Assembly: GCA_963575745.1 (NCBI GenBank)
Contig: CAUYUJ010015844.1
Location: 181,022 to 231,021 of the forward strand
DNA length: 50,000 nt
Direction: 5' to 3'
Source of the DNA: Prorocentrum cordatum
Lineage: Eukaryota > Sar > Dinophyceae > Prorocentrales > Prorocentraceae
Position 1 is the stretch's first letter. Every line of letters starts with the position of its first letter. The position numbers were made by a program, and so were the translations under genes. The notes under the pieces are model-generated. The model ran no database searches, was not told the origin of the DNA, and saw only the letters and a list, made by a program, of their open reading frames with translations. Positions 48,688 through 50,000 of the stretch are shown piece after piece.

Positions 48688-48865
48688 GTCGTTTGAACTG
48701 ATCTCGGCCATCTTGCCCTTCTCTTGGGGCCGTCGTGAGTCCTGTGGCCAAATCAACAGGAGGGCAACGGGTGAAGCCGCCACCGTGCCTGCGTTGTGGG
48801 TCAGAAGCATATTGGATGCTTGTTGGGGTCTCTTGCGAAGCTTCAAAAAAACACATGTTCGAGGC
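48688..48865. other. short spacer
   Basis: Unique-looking sequence between the direct repeat and the minisatellite. Because the second repeat copy runs off the window, this part may also be duplicated beyond 50000. Confidence 0.5.
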
Positions 48866-49600
48866 AATTCTGATGCCTCGTGGGGCTCGTCCGTGGCTGC
48901 TTGCGGACTGTAAGGGTTTCTTTGGGGCCTTCAGTGGGCTTCGCGGGGCCTCTGGAGTGCTTCTTGGGGGGAGGCAATTTTGAAATGTTTCGAAGCCTCC
49001 GGGGGGCCGTTTTGGGGCATCTTGGGGCCTCTTTGGGGTCTCTGATGGGGGCGTTCTTAAGCCTCTTGGGGCCTCTTGGGGGCCTCTTGCCTATTGGGGC
49101 GGAAATCTCCATTGTCGGTTCGCGTTCCCCCTCTTTGGCACCTCTTGGGGCCGTCTTGAAGCCATCTTGGGCCGTCTTGGGCGCCTCTTGGACTGTTCGG
49201 GCGCCCTCTTGGACTGTTTTGGGGGCCTCTCGGGGGCCTTTTGGGCCGTCTTGGGGCGACGTTCGAGGCTTCCTCGGCAATCTTGGAAGGTCAGAAGCCC
49301 AAAAACGCGGGCAAACAAAAAACATTGGAAAAGCACAATGGAAATCTACGATGTTACCCTCTTGGGGCTCTCTTGGAGAGCCTCTCGGAGCGCCCCTGGG
49401 GTTTCTTGGGGGCCCCTTGGGCCTTGATGGTTATCTTGAAAGTCTTGGAGCACTCTTGGGCCGTCTTGGCGGCTTCTTGCCGTCCCCGGAAGCCGTGGTG
49501 GGCGCCTCCGGGGGCGCAGAAGAGCCTCCGGACTCCCGGGGGCAAAGTGGGCTACGGGGGGGGGGGGGGGGAATTCGGGAGGGTGTCCCGGCCCGGGGCC
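48866..49600. repeat. CCTCTTGGGGCC-type minisatellite, block 4
   Basis: Units such as ggggcctcttggggcctctt, with an AT-rich insert at 49313-49355 like that in the 34.6-35.5 kb block. A G run occupies 49557-49570. Confidence 0.75.
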
Positions 49601-49628
49601 CTGGCCCCCGGTACCCCGGCATATGATA

Positions 49629-49666
49629 CTAGAACCACGCGCGCGCTTCGCGCGCTTATGTTCTAG
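49629..49666. repeat. CTAGAACC GC-hairpin motif, copy 3
   Basis: Same as the copy at 48310-48347, with a T in place of G in the right end (tgttctag) and cttcg at the turn. Confidence 0.85.
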
Positions 49667-50000
49667 CAAGCGCAGGCGCTTGACAATACCACGGCTGCGC
49701 GCATTGACAGAGTCACGGCTGCGCGAATGCACGCACCGACGAATGGCTTCAGCATGGTTTGAAAAATCAACATGAGCCTAGCCCCAGCAGAGAAGGGTCT
49801 CTTGGGCGCCGCTGGGGGTTAGTCCAGGGTCTCGCTGGGTGTTTGCGGCCCATCTAACTGCGGAGCTCACGCTGTGCAAGATGATTACTCGATCGAGCGA
49901 GGCCATATGTATGGGGGAGCGGGCAAGGAGGGACTGAGGGGAGGGGGGCAAGAGAGAGGAGGGAAGATAAAGAATGGAACCGAGGCCCCAGCGTCCGCTT
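49629..50000 (+). repeat. long direct repeat, copy 2 (continues past the window)
   Basis: It matches 48310-48687 up to the last base of the window, with scattered substitutions and short gaps in G/A runs. Since both copies match to the edge, the tandem unit may be about 1.32 kb and continue. Confidence 0.9.

Overview
This window is nuclear DNA of a dinoflagellate. The clearest marker is a near-complete relic of the dinoflagellate spliced leader (minus strand, 34406-34385; 20 of 22 bases match, two substitutions), 85 bases before the start of a long intronless gene. The GC-rich background, the many microsatellites and minisatellites, the very low gene density and the retroelements with captured DNA methyltransferases fit the same group. 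I cannot assign a genus.

Layout. 1-9370: no confident gene. It holds a possible zinc-finger fragment (1918-2394, minus), an inverted-repeat 'foldback' structure around a CCCCACCACTGT minisatellite (2735-4145), purine tracts, CCTCTTGGGGCC-type minisatellites, a local duplication (6385-7030) and a triplicated 150-190 bp repeat (8545-9050). 9374-17061: element A, a decayed retrotransposon on the minus strand, bounded on both sides by ACAT microsatellite. 17391-24470: low-complexity DNA with a tandem RNase H-like remnant (17965-18350), several hairpins, two tandem-repeat blocks and one small possible gene (24005-24469). 24525-30000: satellite DNA, namely 2 kb of GTA triplets, an AT-rich ~205 bp satellite and a 77 bp satellite of about 23 copies. 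30772-34299 (minus): the best gene of the window, encoding a Thr/Ser-rich, single-pass membrane protein of about 1175 residues. 34400-39945: minisatellites, microsatellites, a 37 bp and a 14 bp tandem array. 39946-48246: element B, a second decayed retrotransposon on the minus strand. 48247-50000: microsatellite, a GC hairpin, minisatellite and a 370-bp sequence present twice.

The main result is the pair of retroelements. Both carry, in sense order, a Gag-like region, reverse transcriptase (RT), RNase H and a tyrosine recombinase (YR). Both have terminal repeats in the order A1 - genes - B1 - A2 - B2, the split-direct-repeat layout known from PAT/Ngaro-type YR retrotransposons. Each also carries a methyltransferase domain that appears to be nested inside another catalytic domain. 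Element B has a clear C5-cytosine methyltransferase (FDGIGG, GSPCQ, ENLASM, LLGNSF) between the first RNase H motif and the rest of RNase H. Element A has a divergent methyltransferase-like domain (LFSGP, GGPPCATWSRAR) between RT motif B and RT motif C. Cytosine methyltransferases in dinoflagellate retrotransposons have been reported before. The combination with YR, split direct repeats and two different nesting points is what deserves checking. Both copies contain frameshifts, stop codons and some lost catalytic residues, so they look like inactive copies, unless part of the damage is assembly error in homopolymers.
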